A stretch of DNA of 64,000 bases from a bacterium. GTDB taxonomy: Bacteria > Auribacterota > Auribacteria > Auribacterales > Auribacteraceae. The notes under the pieces were generated by a model, which saw only the letters and a list, made by a program, of their open reading frames with translations, ran no database searches and had not been told where the DNA came from. Every line of letters begins with the position of its first letter. The stretch's first letter is position 1. Below are positions 52,487 to 61,058 of the stretch, piece by piece. The DNA is taken from the NCBI GenBank assembly GCA_024233545.1, contig JACKPL010000002.1, positions 62,001 through 126,000 on the forward strand. Direction: 5' to 3'. The position numbers and the translations under genes were made by a program.

Positions 52487-53920
52487 TTATTTATTCACTT
52501 TATGAATTGCTCTTTTGCTAACCGCAAGAGCGGCTTCGTGAATTGCTTCGGACATTGTCGGATGAGCATGAATCGTCAGCGCCAAATCTTCGCTCGATGC
52601 AGAGTATTCCAACGCAAGCACTGCTTCAGCAATTAGCTCTGATGCGAATGAACCGACTATGTGGATACCGAGTATTAAATCAGTTTCTGCATCGGAGAGG
52701 ATTTTCACCATACCTGCTGTTTCTTCCAACGCCATTGCGCGCCCTGAGGCGGCAAAAGGGAATGTGCCGACATTATATTTTATGCCGCTTGCTTTAAGTT
52801 CGCGTTCAGTTTTTCCAGTCCATGCTATTTCCGGTTCGGTGTAGATAACCCATGGGATAGTGTTATAATTGACTTCGGCAAAATGCCCTTTGATGGTTTC
52901 TGCAACCACAATGCCTTCTTCAGAACCTTTATGGGCAAGCATAGGCCCTCGTACAACGTCGCCGACGGCATATACGTTTGGCAGGTTGGTTCTTAATTTT
53001 TCGTCAACATTGATAAAACCTTTTTGATCAAGGAGCAGGCCTGTTTCTTGTGCAAAAAGGTTTTCGGTGTAAGGATACCTTCCTGCGGCAACGAGTAATT
53101 TGTCTACCACAAATTCATGTTCACCTGATTTATCCTGATAACGTACGATAACATCTTTTTTGGTCGGGTGTGCTTGCAGTACTCGGCAACCGAGCCTAAT
53201 GTTGAGCCCTTGTTTTTCGAATTGCTTGCGTGCAACAGCGGCAATATCGGGGTCAACCATAAAAAGAAACTCTTCTTGTGCTTCAAGCAGGGTAACTTCC
53301 GATCCTAAACGGCGCCATACGGTTCCCAGTTCAAGCCCGATAACGCCCGCACCGATTATCCCCAACCTTTTAGGAACTTCAGTAAACGACAACGCGCCGG
53401 TTGAATCGACAATCAAGTTCTGGTCAACTTTTGCAATGGGGAGGTTAGTTGAACGCGATCCTGTAGCAAGAATTACGTTTGAAGCTTGAACAATGTATGG
53501 CTTTTCAGATGATTGCGACGGGGATATTTCTACACGCATTCCCCCAAGGAGTTTGCCATGCCCTTGAAGCCATGATATAGAGTTGGAATTGAATAAACCT
53601 TTTATACCGTCAGTCAATTTTTTTACCAATTTATTTTTGCGCTCAATCATAGTTTTGACATCAATAGAAATCTCTTTTGCGGTGATGCCGTGAGAGCTTA
53701 GCTGATGGCAAAGACGGTAATAATGATGGGTAGAATCAAGCAAAGCTTTAGAAGGAATACACCCTGCGTTCAGACAAGTGCCGCCAAGCGATGGTTTGCC
53801 GTCGGGGCCGATCCATTTATCGACGCAAGCGGTCTTTAATCCAAGTTGGGCGCAACGAATAGCAGCAACATATCCTGCCGGCCCGGCTCCTATTACTACT
53901 ACATCGTATGAGTCGGTCAT
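52487..53920 (-). CDS. lpdA: Dihydrolipoamide dehydrogenase (E3)
   Basis: 477 residues. FAD-binding GAGPAG at 11-16, redox-active C49 and C54 in GGTCLNAGCIPSK, NAD-binding GAGVIGLELG, and the C-terminal catalytic His-Glu pair in HAHPTMSEAIHEA. It reoxidises the lipoyl arm of the 2-oxoglutarate dehydrogenase E2 and passes electrons to NAD+. It is the third gene of the sucA-sucB-lpdA operon, 63 bp after sucB, with a strong AAGGAGG before its ATG. It is probably shared with other lipoamide-dependent complexes if present elsewhere. Confidence 0.96.
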   Translation of the reverse strand: MTDSYDVVVIGAGPAGYVAAIRCAQLGLKTACVDKWIGPDGKPSLGGTCLNAGCIPSKALLDSTHHYYRLCHQLSSHGITAKEISIDVKTMIERKNKLVKKLTDGIKGLFNSNSISWLQGHGKLLGGMRVEISPSQSSEKPYIVQASNVILATGSRSTNLPIAKVDQNLIVDSTGALSFTEVPKRLGIIGAGVIGLELGTVWRRLGSEVTLLEAQEEFLFMVDPDIAAVARKQFEKQGLNIRLGCRVLQAHPTKKDVIVRYQDKSGEHEFVVDKLLVAAGRYPYTENLFAQETGLLLDQKGFINVDEKLRTNLPNVYAVGDVVRGPMLAHKGSEEGIVVAETIKGHFAEVNYNTIPWVIYTEPEIAWTGKTERELKASGIKYNVGTFPFAASGRAMALEETAGMVKILSDAETDLILGIHIVGSFASELIAEAVLALEYSASSEDLALTIHAHPTMSEAIHEAALAVSKRAIHKVNK

Positions 53921-53983
53921 GTGAAAATCCTCCTTAATTTTATTGAGATATCTTTTTTAAATATGAGTTATGCAATTCAGTTT

Positions 53984-55270
53984 TTATAGTTCTAACAGCA
54001 AACGCGCAGGGTCTTCAAGGATTTCTTTTATCGTTTTTAGAAACTGTACAGATTCTTTGCCGTCAATGATGCGGTGGTCGTAAGTTAAAGCAACGTACAT
54101 CATTGGGCGGATAACCACTTCATTCCCTTCAGCAACCGGGCGTTGTACAATATTATGCATTCCGAGAATCGCGCTTTGCGGAGGATTGACAATCGGCGTT
54201 GAGAGCATCGAACCGAAAACACCGCCGTTCGTAATGCTGAATGTGCCGCCGGTAAGTTCGTCTATTGACAGTGTCCCTGCGGTTGCTTTTTGTGAATATT
54301 CGACAACTTTCTTTTCGATTTGAGCAAAGTTTAAAGTGTCTGCATCACGTAAAATCGGTACGACGAGGCCTCGAGGAGTGGACACGGCAATGCCGATATC
54401 ATAGTAGCCGTTATAGACAATATCTGTTTCATCAATACTTGCGTTAATTTGCGGAAACCGTTTGAGTGCGTCTACAGCCGCTTTGACAAAAAAAGACATG
54501 AACCCTAATTTTATCGAATGGGTCGACTCGAATAATTCTTTATAGCGATTGCGCAGTTCGATAATTGCGTGCATATTGATTTCGTTGAATGTTGTTAACA
54601 GCGCGGCAGATTGCTGGGCTTGAACAAGCCGCTCGGCGATGCGGGCCCGTAAGCGAGTCATTGGGACACGCCGCACAGGGCGGTTATGGAGAACAGGTTC
54701 AGCGGATGCGTTGACTATCGGCTGAACGATAGGAGAAATACTTTTGTTCGGTGCGGGTTGTTGTGCTGTTAAATCAAATTGAGGTTTGGAAGAACGGTTT
54801 TCGAGAAATTTAACAACATCTTCTTTGGTAATGCGCCCGCCTTTTCCTGTCGGTATAATGTCTTCAGGGTTAAGGTTGTGGACTTGCACCATATGGCGCA
54901 CTGCCGGGCTTAAGTCTTTTTCGCTTGTGTGTTCAGCCTGTTTATGGTGTGCTGTCTGCAATGGCGCGGGTTCAGGTTCCGAGAATGTTTGAGGCAGTGG
55001 AGCTGGAGGCTTTTCAGCGGTTTTTTTGCCTGTTCCTTGTTTGATACTGGCAAGAATATCGCCGGTAACCACGGTATCGCCTGTTGTTTTGATTATATCA
55101 GCCAAGGTACCGCTCTCAGGAGCGGGCACTTCAAGGATAACTTTATCCGTTTCCAGTTCTACAATCGTTTCGCCGCTCTCGACAAAATCCCCTGATTTTT
55201 TGTGCCATGCCGCAACAGTGGCGTCGGCAACAGATTCAGGGAGTTTGGGGACTTTTACATCAATATGCAT
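53984..55270 (-). CDS. sucB: Dihydrolipoamide succinyltransferase (E2 of 2-oxoglutarate dehydrogenase)
   Basis: 428 residues. One lipoyl domain with K43 in ETDKVILEVPAPESG, a Pro/Ala-rich linker, the peripheral-subunit-binding domain (SPAVRHMVQVHNLNPEDI, about 120-155), a second linker, and the catalytic domain ending with H399 and D403 in TYDHRIIDGKE. The KLPESVADATVAAWHKK start is typical of the succinyl-transfer type. The ATG overlaps the end of sucA by 16 bases and has AAGGAG inside sucA, so translation is coupled. It transfers succinyl groups to CoA. Confidence 0.96.
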   Translation of the reverse strand: MHIDVKVPKLPESVADATVAAWHKKSGDFVESGETIVELETDKVILEVPAPESGTLADIIKTTGDTVVTGDILASIKQGTGKKTAEKPPAPLPQTFSEPEPAPLQTAHHKQAEHTSEKDLSPAVRHMVQVHNLNPEDIIPTGKGGRITKEDVVKFLENRSSKPQFDLTAQQPAPNKSISPIVQPIVNASAEPVLHNRPVRRVPMTRLRARIAERLVQAQQSAALLTTFNEINMHAIIELRNRYKELFESTHSIKLGFMSFFVKAAVDALKRFPQINASIDETDIVYNGYYDIGIAVSTPRGLVVPILRDADTLNFAQIEKKVVEYSQKATAGTLSIDELTGGTFSITNGGVFGSMLSTPIVNPPQSAILGMHNIVQRPVAEGNEVVIRPMMYVALTYDHRIIDGKESVQFLKTIKEILEDPARLLLEL

Positions 55271-58173
55271 CTATTCTTCTCCTTTTCTTCAGCGCTGCCG
55301 TAAAGTAATGCATCATTAACTAATTCTTCCTGTTGTTGAATATGATACGAAAAATATCCAACTGAAGGCGATGGTGACGGAGGCCTTCCTGCATAGAGCA
55401 ATTCCTGATCATGCCGAATAAATTCATGGAAATGATGTTTTGTTTGGTACCATGCCCCTTGATTTTGCGGTTCTTCCTGACACCATACAATATGTTTCAC
55501 ATTCGGGTACCGCAAAAGCTCTTCTTTTAGGCGTTTTGTGGGAAATGGAAATAACTGTTCGATGCGAATTATAGGGATATCTTTTTTATCAAGAGTATCC
55601 CGTTTTTGAATCAAGTCATAATATACTTTTCCACTGCACATTATTAAACGAGTCGCTTTTTTCGGATGAATGCGCCCTTTTTCCGGTATGACCGTATAAA
55701 ATTTCCCTTTTGTCAAATCTTCGAGCGATGAAATAGACAATTTATTCCGCAATAAACTTTTGGGGCTCATAATAACCAATGGTTTACGGTGATTACGGAT
55801 GACCTGTCTGCGCAATACATGAAACATTTGCGCCGGAGTCGTAGGACAGCACACCTGCATGTTATTACAGGCACAGAGCTGAAGAAATCGCTCAAGCCGG
55901 GCGGAAGAATGTTCAGGCCCTTGCCCTTCATAGCCGTGAGGGAGCATGAGGACTAATCCCGAAAGGCGTCCCCATTTTGCTTCTCCTGAACTGATGAACT
56001 GGTCTATAACAACTTGTGCGCCGTTAGCGAAATCTCCGAATTGCGCTTCCCAGATAACCAATGCTTGTGGTTCGGATGAGCTGTATCCATATTCATATCC
56101 CAGGACTGCCTCTTCTGAGAGCAGGGAATTGATAACGAGGAAACGGGGCTGGTTGGAAAATAAATGTTCAAGAGGAGTGTATACATCGCCAGTCTTTTGG
56201 TTGACAATAGTTGCGTGGCGGTGAAAAAAAGTTCCTCTACAGCTGTCTTGCCCGCTCAAGCGTACTTGAAAACCGTCGCGAAGCAGGCTGGCATATGCCA
56301 TTGTTTCAGCAAATCCCCAATCGATAGGAAGGCTTCCCGCCGCCATTTTTCTCCTATCATCAAGAATTTTAACAACCCTCGGATGAATCTCAAATCCTTC
56401 GGGCAGTGTCAGGAGTTTTTCGGTAAACTCTTTTATATCTTCTGTGCTAATGGTTGTGTCGACCGGTTTATCCCATGAAGTATCGCCGGATGCATCCCAT
56501 GCAGTGCCGAGGTATGGATGCCACGCATTGTCTAATCCGGTGGTGTCCTGTCCTTTAACGGCCGGCACGATGACAGAATTGGATTCGAGAGCGGTACGGT
56601 AGTCTTCAGCGATTTTATCGCCTTCTTTTTTGGTGATAACATTTTCGTCAATAAGTTTTTTTTCGTATTTTGACCGGGTAGAATCCGTCGTTTTTATAGC
56701 GCTGTACATCATCGGCTGAGTTACAGACGGTTCGTCGGCTTCATTATGCCCGTGCCGGCGGTAACAGACAAGGTCGATTACCACATCTTTTCTGAATTGC
56801 CTTCTGAAATCAAGCCCAAGTTGTGTGATAAAAAGCACGGCTTCGGGGTCGTCGGCGTTTACATGGAAAATAGGGGCCTGCACCATCTTTGCGACTTCAG
56901 TACAGTAAAATGTTGAGCGTGAATCCATCCGGTTGCTAGTGGTAAAACCGATCTGGTTGTTTATAATGATATGCATTGTGCCGCCGATAAAATATCCGCG
57001 GGCTTGCGACATATTTAAGCCTTCCATGACAACGCCTTGTCCGGCAAAAGCGGCATCGCCGTGAATAAGCACCGCCATAGCTTGTTTGCGGTCGTAATCT
57101 TTGCGGCGTTGTTGACGGGCGCGCACCGATCCCATTACAACCGGATTTATAATTTCCAAATGTGAAGGGTTGCGGGCAAGAGCAACGTGAACTAAACCGC
57201 CCGGTGTTTCAATGTCGGAAGAGAAACCGAGATGGTATTTTACGTCGCCGGTCAATAAGGTTCGTTCAGTGTCTAATTTGTCTTCGAATTCCTGAAATAG
57301 TTCGCGGGGGGTCTTTCCTAATATGTTTACCAGCACATTGAGCCTGCCTCTATGTGCCATGCCGATAACTATTTCTTTTATCCCGTTTGTTCCTTCATGT
57401 TGTATGAGCTCATGAAGCATGGCAATCAAACTTTCACCGCCTTCCAGTGAAAATCTTTTTTGTCCGACGTATTTGGTGTGAAGATATTTTTCAAGGCCTT
57501 CGGCGTTTGTGAGGTATTGCAAGATTTCTTTCTTCTTGTTATTGCTTGGTGTTTTCCATGGCCATGATTGTTCGAGGCGTTTTTGTATCCATGTTTTCTG
57601 GTCGGAATCGGTGATATGCATATATTCTGTGCCAATAGAACCGCAATATACGCCTCGTAGGAGGGCATGTATTTCGCGCAGAGGAAGCCTGTCGGCAGTT
57701 GCTAAAGGAAAAGTTTCGAAAACGGTATTCATGTCGGTGGCAGTAAGCCCATGATATTCGGGATGAAGATCAGCGGTCGGTATGCGAGGCATATATCCGA
57801 TAGGATCGAACAACGCTTCGAGATGCCCTCGCACGCGGTATGCGCGGATTAACCGCATAACACTATTCTGCTTAGAAAAACCGAGAGCCATCGATTCAAG
57901 AGACGGGGTAACAGCGGCATCTGGTGAGGCAGAGGCAAACGTTTGGCGAATTTCATCTTTGGTTTTTGCAGATACTATGTCATTCGGCGAACCGTTGTGC
58001 AAAGTATCGAAAAAGGTGCGCCATTCCGGCGGAAGGGCGTGTGGTTTATCAAGATAGGTCTCATACAAGTTTTCTATAAATTCTGCATTGACACCGTTAA
58101 GGTATGAGCTTTCATAGAAATCCCTCAGTACTGTATCGTTAAAACTCGGGCCACTCCACTGCGGAATACTCAT
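55255..58173 (-). CDS. sucA: 2-oxoglutarate dehydrogenase E1 component
   Basis: 972 residues, somewhat longer than the E. coli 933. The N-terminal E2-binding motif (NAEFIENLYETYLDKP) is followed by the TPP-dependent core: GMAHRGRLNVLVNILGK, GDAAFAGQGVVMEGLNMSQA with the TPP/Mg site ending INNQIGFTT, and the transketolase-type C-terminal domain with HGYEGQGPEHSSARLERFLQ and WCQEEPQNQGAWY. It decarboxylates 2-oxoglutarate and loads succinyl groups on the SucB lipoyl arm. It heads the operon with sucB and lpdA, giving a complete complex and supporting an oxidative TCA cycle with fumC and gltA. A 7-1-7 palindrome lies 92 bp upstream of its start. Confidence 0.96.
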   Translation of the reverse strand: MSIPQWSGPSFNDTVLRDFYESSYLNGVNAEFIENLYETYLDKPHALPPEWRTFFDTLHNGSPNDIVSAKTKDEIRQTFASASPDAAVTPSLESMALGFSKQNSVMRLIRAYRVRGHLEALFDPIGYMPRIPTADLHPEYHGLTATDMNTVFETFPLATADRLPLREIHALLRGVYCGSIGTEYMHITDSDQKTWIQKRLEQSWPWKTPSNNKKKEILQYLTNAEGLEKYLHTKYVGQKRFSLEGGESLIAMLHELIQHEGTNGIKEIVIGMAHRGRLNVLVNILGKTPRELFQEFEDKLDTERTLLTGDVKYHLGFSSDIETPGGLVHVALARNPSHLEIINPVVMGSVRARQQRRKDYDRKQAMAVLIHGDAAFAGQGVVMEGLNMSQARGYFIGGTMHIIINNQIGFTTSNRMDSRSTFYCTEVAKMVQAPIFHVNADDPEAVLFITQLGLDFRRQFRKDVVIDLVCYRRHGHNEADEPSVTQPMMYSAIKTTDSTRSKYEKKLIDENVITKKEGDKIAEDYRTALESNSVIVPAVKGQDTTGLDNAWHPYLGTAWDASGDTSWDKPVDTTISTEDIKEFTEKLLTLPEGFEIHPRVVKILDDRRKMAAGSLPIDWGFAETMAYASLLRDGFQVRLSGQDSCRGTFFHRHATIVNQKTGDVYTPLEHLFSNQPRFLVINSLLSEEAVLGYEYGYSSSEPQALVIWEAQFGDFANGAQVVIDQFISSGEAKWGRLSGLVLMLPHGYEGQGPEHSSARLERFLQLCACNNMQVCCPTTPAQMFHVLRRQVIRNHRKPLVIMSPKSLLRNKLSISSLEDLTKGKFYTVIPEKGRIHPKKATRLIMCSGKVYYDLIQKRDTLDKKDIPIIRIEQLFPFPTKRLKEELLRYPNVKHIVWCQEEPQNQGAWYQTKHHFHEFIRHDQELLYAGRPPSPSPSVGYFSYHIQQQEELVNDALLYGSAEEKEKNRCILM

Positions 58174-58264
58174 TTTGCAAGGCCTCCCTCAAAATAAATA
58201 GCGTTTAACAAATTATAGGGGAAAATCATACTTTTGTCGCTAATAAAATCGTGTGGTAATACAA

Positions 58265-58279
58265 TAACAATTATTGTTA
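58265..58279. promoter_or_regulatory. 7-1-7 palindrome upstream of sucA (Fur/PerR/Zur-box shape)
   Basis: TAACAAT-T-ATTGTTA is a perfect 7-1-7 inverted repeat. Fur-superfamily regulators bind 7-1-7 boxes (for example TGATAATnATTATCA for Fur and TTATAATnATTATAA for PerR), and a Fur-family gene lies on the other side of the same region. The operator role is inferred. Confidence 0.45.
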
Positions 58280-58680
58280 ACCCATGCAATTGTAATGTGA
58301 AGATTTATCAAGATTCCCTCTTTGATATTTATTTATTGTAGCAATGTATATGTTCTTTATTTAAAAAAATGTGCAGAAAAGTATGATGAACTCCATGGGA
58401 TAGTTTCGATAGTGTGAGTTTGGTGAGCATTACTTGGCTGGCAATACCGGTTCTTTACAGCATTGCTAAACTTAATAGGTGCTGTGAATGTGGTGGTTAT
58501 GAATGATGGGGCGGCATTTGCTGTGTCCAAACTGAGTTCAACGGTGTTGTTTGGATAATCGGACTGCCGTTCTTAGATATGTTGCCTAAATGTTATAAGT
58601 GGTTTTGGCAGAGAAGTATAAATCTAGGTGTCAAAGAGAGATAGTTGCGTAAAAAACTCATTTTCAATAATAAAAATAAC

Positions 58681-58710
58681 TTGACAGCTAAAGATAACCT
58701 TTATTACTAT
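58681..58710 (+). promoter_or_regulatory. Sigma70-type promoter of the Fur-family gene
   Basis: A perfect TTGACA at 58681-58686 and TACTAT at 58705-58710 with an 18-base spacer, 55 bp before the ATG. Confidence 0.7.
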
Positions 58711-58726
58711 CAAAATATAAGGGTTA
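58695..58726. promoter_or_regulatory. Inverted repeat embracing the -10 box of the Fur-family gene
   Basis: TAACCTTTAT at 58695-58704 and ATAAGGGTTA at 58717-58726 are inverted with one mismatch in ten, 12 bases apart, with the -10 box between them. A protein bound here would block transcription; autoregulation by the encoded regulator is the simplest reading. Confidence 0.4.
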
Positions 58727-58765
58727 AATGATGTGGAGCACGGCTAAAAAAAGCAGGGGGTGAAA

Positions 58766-59221
58766 ATGAAGCAGGAGAAGCGCTCTAGGTTGTCAAAACA
58801 ACGCCAAGTTATTTTGGAAAAACTTCAATTGCATACCGATCACCCGACTGCGACCGAGCTGTATGAAGAAGTCCGCAAACAGTTGCCTAACATAAGTTTA
58901 GGTACCGTTTACCGAAATCTTGAATTTTTAAATGAGCGAGGGCTCATTTCTGAAGTCGAGGTAACCGGTTCGCAGAAGCGGTTTGAAAAAGTGAAAGAGA
59001 ACCATTATCACGTTCGGTGTTTACGATGTGGCAAGGTGGAAGATATAACCTACCTTATCTGCAATAAAGAAAGCGGAAACTGTTGTGGCGGTTCATCTGA
59101 TGGGCGCTCATGTATTGCTCATCAGGAAGATATTGTAGGAGAGCATAGCGGTTTCAGAATTGTAGGGCATAAACTTGAGTTTTTCGGCTTTTGCAATGAA
59201 TGCTCTTCTCATGAAATGTAA
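58766..59221 (+). CDS. Fur/PerR-family metal-dependent regulator with a Cys-rich insertion
   Basis: 151 residues from the ATG at 58766, with AGGGGGTG upstream; the GTG at 58760 is too close to it. The winged-helix domain is normal (RQVILEKLQLHTDHPTATELYEEV, then LGTVYRNLEFLNERGLI). The dimerisation/metal domain has HYHVRCLRCGKVEDI and ends GFCNECSS, giving two CxxC pairs for the structural zinc. Between them an extra loop, ICNKESGNCCGGSSDGRSC, adds four cysteines plus HQED, which is absent from ordinary Fur or PerR proteins. The neighbouring flavodoxin suggests iron or redox control. The insertion could bind another metal or sense oxidation. Fur versus PerR versus Zur cannot be decided from sequence alone. 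Confidence 0.9.
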   Translation: MKQEKRSRLSKQRQVILEKLQLHTDHPTATELYEEVRKQLPNISLGTVYRNLEFLNERGLISEVEVTGSQKRFEKVKENHYHVRCLRCGKVEDITYLICNKESGNCCGGSSDGRSCIAHQEDIVGEHSGFRIVGHKLEFFGFCNECSSHEM

Positions 59222-59245
59222 GTAAATATACAGGTTTTTCCTATC

Positions 59246-59269
59246 TTCACCTATCGTTTATCAGGTGAA
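59246..59269. promoter_or_regulatory. Inverted repeat between the Fur-family and flavodoxin genes
   Basis: TTCACCT at 59246-59252 and AGGTGAA at 59263-59269 form a perfect 7-bp stem with a 10-base loop, in the 87-bp gap. No T-run follows, so it is more likely an operator or a mild hairpin than a terminator. Confidence 0.35.
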
Positions 59270-59308
59270 ATCCGGTAAATATTCAATGCAGAAATATAGA
59301 AGATATAA

Positions 59309-59836
59309 ATGTTTTTCAGCTGGTTATTAAAAAAAAAGAAAACGGTATCGGAAGAGTATCATAACCCGATTAAAAATCCAGGGTTGACAACGGTTTTGAT
59401 TGTATACGGAAGCACCTCTGGCAATACCATATGCCTCACTTCTGTTGTAGAACAAATATTACGCGATGCGCGGGTAGTGCTCGACAGCAGGAATGTCGTC
59501 GAAACTTCTCCGGAAGATTTAAAAAAGTACGATGTGATTATACTCGGTGCGTCTACATGGACAGGCGGCGAGTTGCAGGAAGATTTTAAATCGTTTTATG
59601 ATGGGTTGAAAACCATATCTTTAGAAGGCAAACATGGCGCTTTATATGGTGTTGGGGACAGTAGTTATCCTCACTTCTGCAAAGCGGTAGATTTGTTGCG
59701 CGACCGCTTAAAAGAAGCCAACTGCACAATCATTATCGATTCGCTCAAGATAGACGGCAAGGTAGAAGAACATTTCGAGGAAGCTCAGGAATGGGCGCGC
59801 GATTTAGTTCAGCGGATTTACCGATTGGAAAATTAA
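59309..59836 (+). CDS. Flavodoxin
   Basis: 175 residues. After an unusual basic N-terminal extension of about 27 residues (FFSWLLKKKKT) the flavodoxin fold starts with TTVLIVYGSTSGNT (FMN phosphate loop at 34-40), then ILGASTWTGGELQEDF (first FMN-stacking loop, with Trp) and GVGDSSYPHFCKAVD (second loop, with Tyr), as in short-chain flavodoxins. It is a low-potential electron carrier that usually replaces ferredoxin when iron is scarce. This fits its place 87 bp downstream of a Fur-family gene on the same strand. The hydrophobic/basic extension might attach it to the membrane. Confidence 0.93.
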   Translation: MFFSWLLKKKKTVSEEYHNPIKNPGLTTVLIVYGSTSGNTICLTSVVEQILRDARVVLDSRNVVETSPEDLKKYDVIILGASTWTGGELQEDFKSFYDGLKTISLEGKHGALYGVGDSSYPHFCKAVDLLRDRLKEANCTIIIDSLKIDGKVEEHFEEAQEWARDLVQRIYRLEN

Positions 59837-59840
59837 CCCC

Positions 59841-60680
59841 TCATCCTAGGTGATGTTCGGTTAGCTCACGTTTAATGTGTTCGAATGCGCTGTCCACATC
59901 ATCCATAATAGTGAATAAATTAAGGTCTTCAGGGCTGATTGTTCCGTATTCAACCATTGCTTCGAAATTGAGTACTCTCTTCCAGTAATCCTGTCCATAA
60001 AGAATGATGGGCATATATTTCTTCGTTTTTTCTGTTTGGACAAGCGTCAATAATTCAAAAAATTCATCGAGTGTCCCGTAACCGCCGGGAAACACTACCA
60101 TAGCTTTTGCGAGATAAAAGAACCAGAATTTCCTGATAAAAAAGTAATGAAATTCAAAAGATAAAGACGGGGTCTGAAAAGGATTCGGCTCTTGTTCATA
60201 TGGCAAACTAATGTTAAGCCCGATAGATTTTCCGCCGGCCTTTTTAGCCCCAAGATTGGCGGCTTCCATAATCCCCGGGCCTCCTCCGGAGCAAATAAAA
60301 AAGCGCTTATGCGGTTCTTGAATTTCCATCGACCATGCAGTGATTTTTTCCGCTAAAGATGCCGCTTCTTCATAGTACCGCGACATTTTAACATTCGTTT
60401 CCGCTTGGCGTTTCAAATCAAACAATTCATGAGCGGGGTTTTCCGTTTCTGCAATTATGATTTCAGATTCTCTGAGTTTTGCGGCGGCTTGTTTGTAGGG
60501 AAGCGTTCGAGCAGACCCAAAAAAAACAACTGTGTTGTGCACATTTAAGTTTCGAAACGGAATTCGCGGTTGCATTAACTCACATAATACACGAATAGAA
60601 CGTGCGTCAGGGCTATTTAAAAATTCTAAATTCTCATATGCTTTTACCGGATGATTCCTGTCATTATCGGATTGTTTCAT
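59841..60680 (-). CDS. LOG-family protein (lysine decarboxylase-like, possible cytokinin riboside 5'-monophosphate phosphoribohydrolase)
   Basis: 279 residues from the ATG at 60680, which has AAGGAG ten bases upstream; an in-frame extension of 24 residues lacks a ribosome binding site. The family motifs are present: SGGGPGIMEAAN at 131-142 and PGGYGTLDE at 198-206, with VFFGSART near 52-59. LOG proteins cleave nucleoside 5'-monophosphates at the N-glycosidic bond; the old name lysine decarboxylase is a misannotation. The N-terminal 45 residues and the EPNPFQTPSLSFEFHYFFIRK insertion place it in the longer, type-II-like group. It converges on the flavodoxin gene with a 4-bp gap. Confidence 0.9.
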   Translation of the reverse strand: MKQSDNDRNHPVKAYENLEFLNSPDARSIRVLCELMQPRIPFRNLNVHNTVVFFGSARTLPYKQAAAKLRESEIIIAETENPAHELFDLKRQAETNVKMSRYYEEAASLAEKITAWSMEIQEPHKRFFICSGGGPGIMEAANLGAKKAGGKSIGLNISLPYEQEPNPFQTPSLSFEFHYFFIRKFWFFYLAKAMVVFPGGYGTLDEFFELLTLVQTEKTKKYMPIILYGQDYWKRVLNFEAMVEYGTISPEDLNLFTIMDDVDSAFEHIKRELTEHHLG

Positions 60681-60720
60681 GAGAAATACACTCCTTAACG
60701 ATACAATGTTTGTGGTTATG

Positions 60721-60740
60721 GTGTATAAAACAGTATACAC
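60721..60740. promoter_or_regulatory. Inverted repeat upstream of the LOG gene
   Basis: GTGTATA at 60721-60727 and TATACAC at 60734-60740 form a perfect 7-6-7 dyad 40 bp before the LOG start. It overlaps the area where its promoter should lie; operator role inferred. Confidence 0.35.
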
Positions 60741-60983
60741 AAATTTGATCAATCTTACAGTATTAACCGTGTAAAAGTATAATGATAAAAAATTCTGCTA
60801 AAGTTTTCTTATATATATTCGATTAACTTAAGCATATCTGAACGTCATGAATATGTGTTTTTCCACACACTGCGGCCGCCTCATTTCTTTTTGGAAAAAT
60901 AGTTTAAAAATAAAACTGTTGTATTTTCCCTTTTAAAAGTAAGATATGGCGGATTTTTATTGTGAATTAAGATATAAGTATGG

Positions 60984-61010
60984 TGTAATACATTACAAAT
61001 GTAACGTAAT
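60984..61010. promoter_or_regulatory. Cluster of TGTAA/TTACA half-sites before the secreted HEAT-repeat gene
   Basis: TGTAAT-AC-ATTACA (60984-60997) overlaps TTACA-AA-TGTAA (60993-61004), followed by CGTAAT (61005-61010). Four related half-sites in 27 bases form two overlapping palindromes 49 bp before the preferred ATG at 61059. This density is unlikely in random AT-rich DNA and suggests a binding site for a dimeric regulator. Confidence 0.4.
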
Positions 61011-61058
61011 ACTATGAATAAAAAATATAATTGTACGGATAAGGAGCAGTGTCTCAAT

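Larger units (their letters stand above)
58174..58765. other. Long divergent regulatory region between sucA and the Fur-family gene
   Basis: 592 bp with no believable ORF. It contains a 7-1-7 palindrome near sucA (58265-58279), then about 400 bp in which I see nothing specific, then a consensus-like promoter with an inverted repeat around its -10 (58681-58726) for the Fur-family gene. The middle part (about 58380-58620) is slightly richer in GC and could hide a small RNA, but I found no terminator to support one. Confidence 0.5.
60681..61058. other. Divergent intergenic region with two operator-like elements
   Basis: 378 bp between the divergent LOG and secreted HEAT-repeat genes. It is strongly AT-rich and holds a GTGTATA/TATACAC dyad near the LOG gene and a cluster of TGTAA half-sites near the HEAT gene, listed separately. 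No RNA gene seen. Confidence 0.5.
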
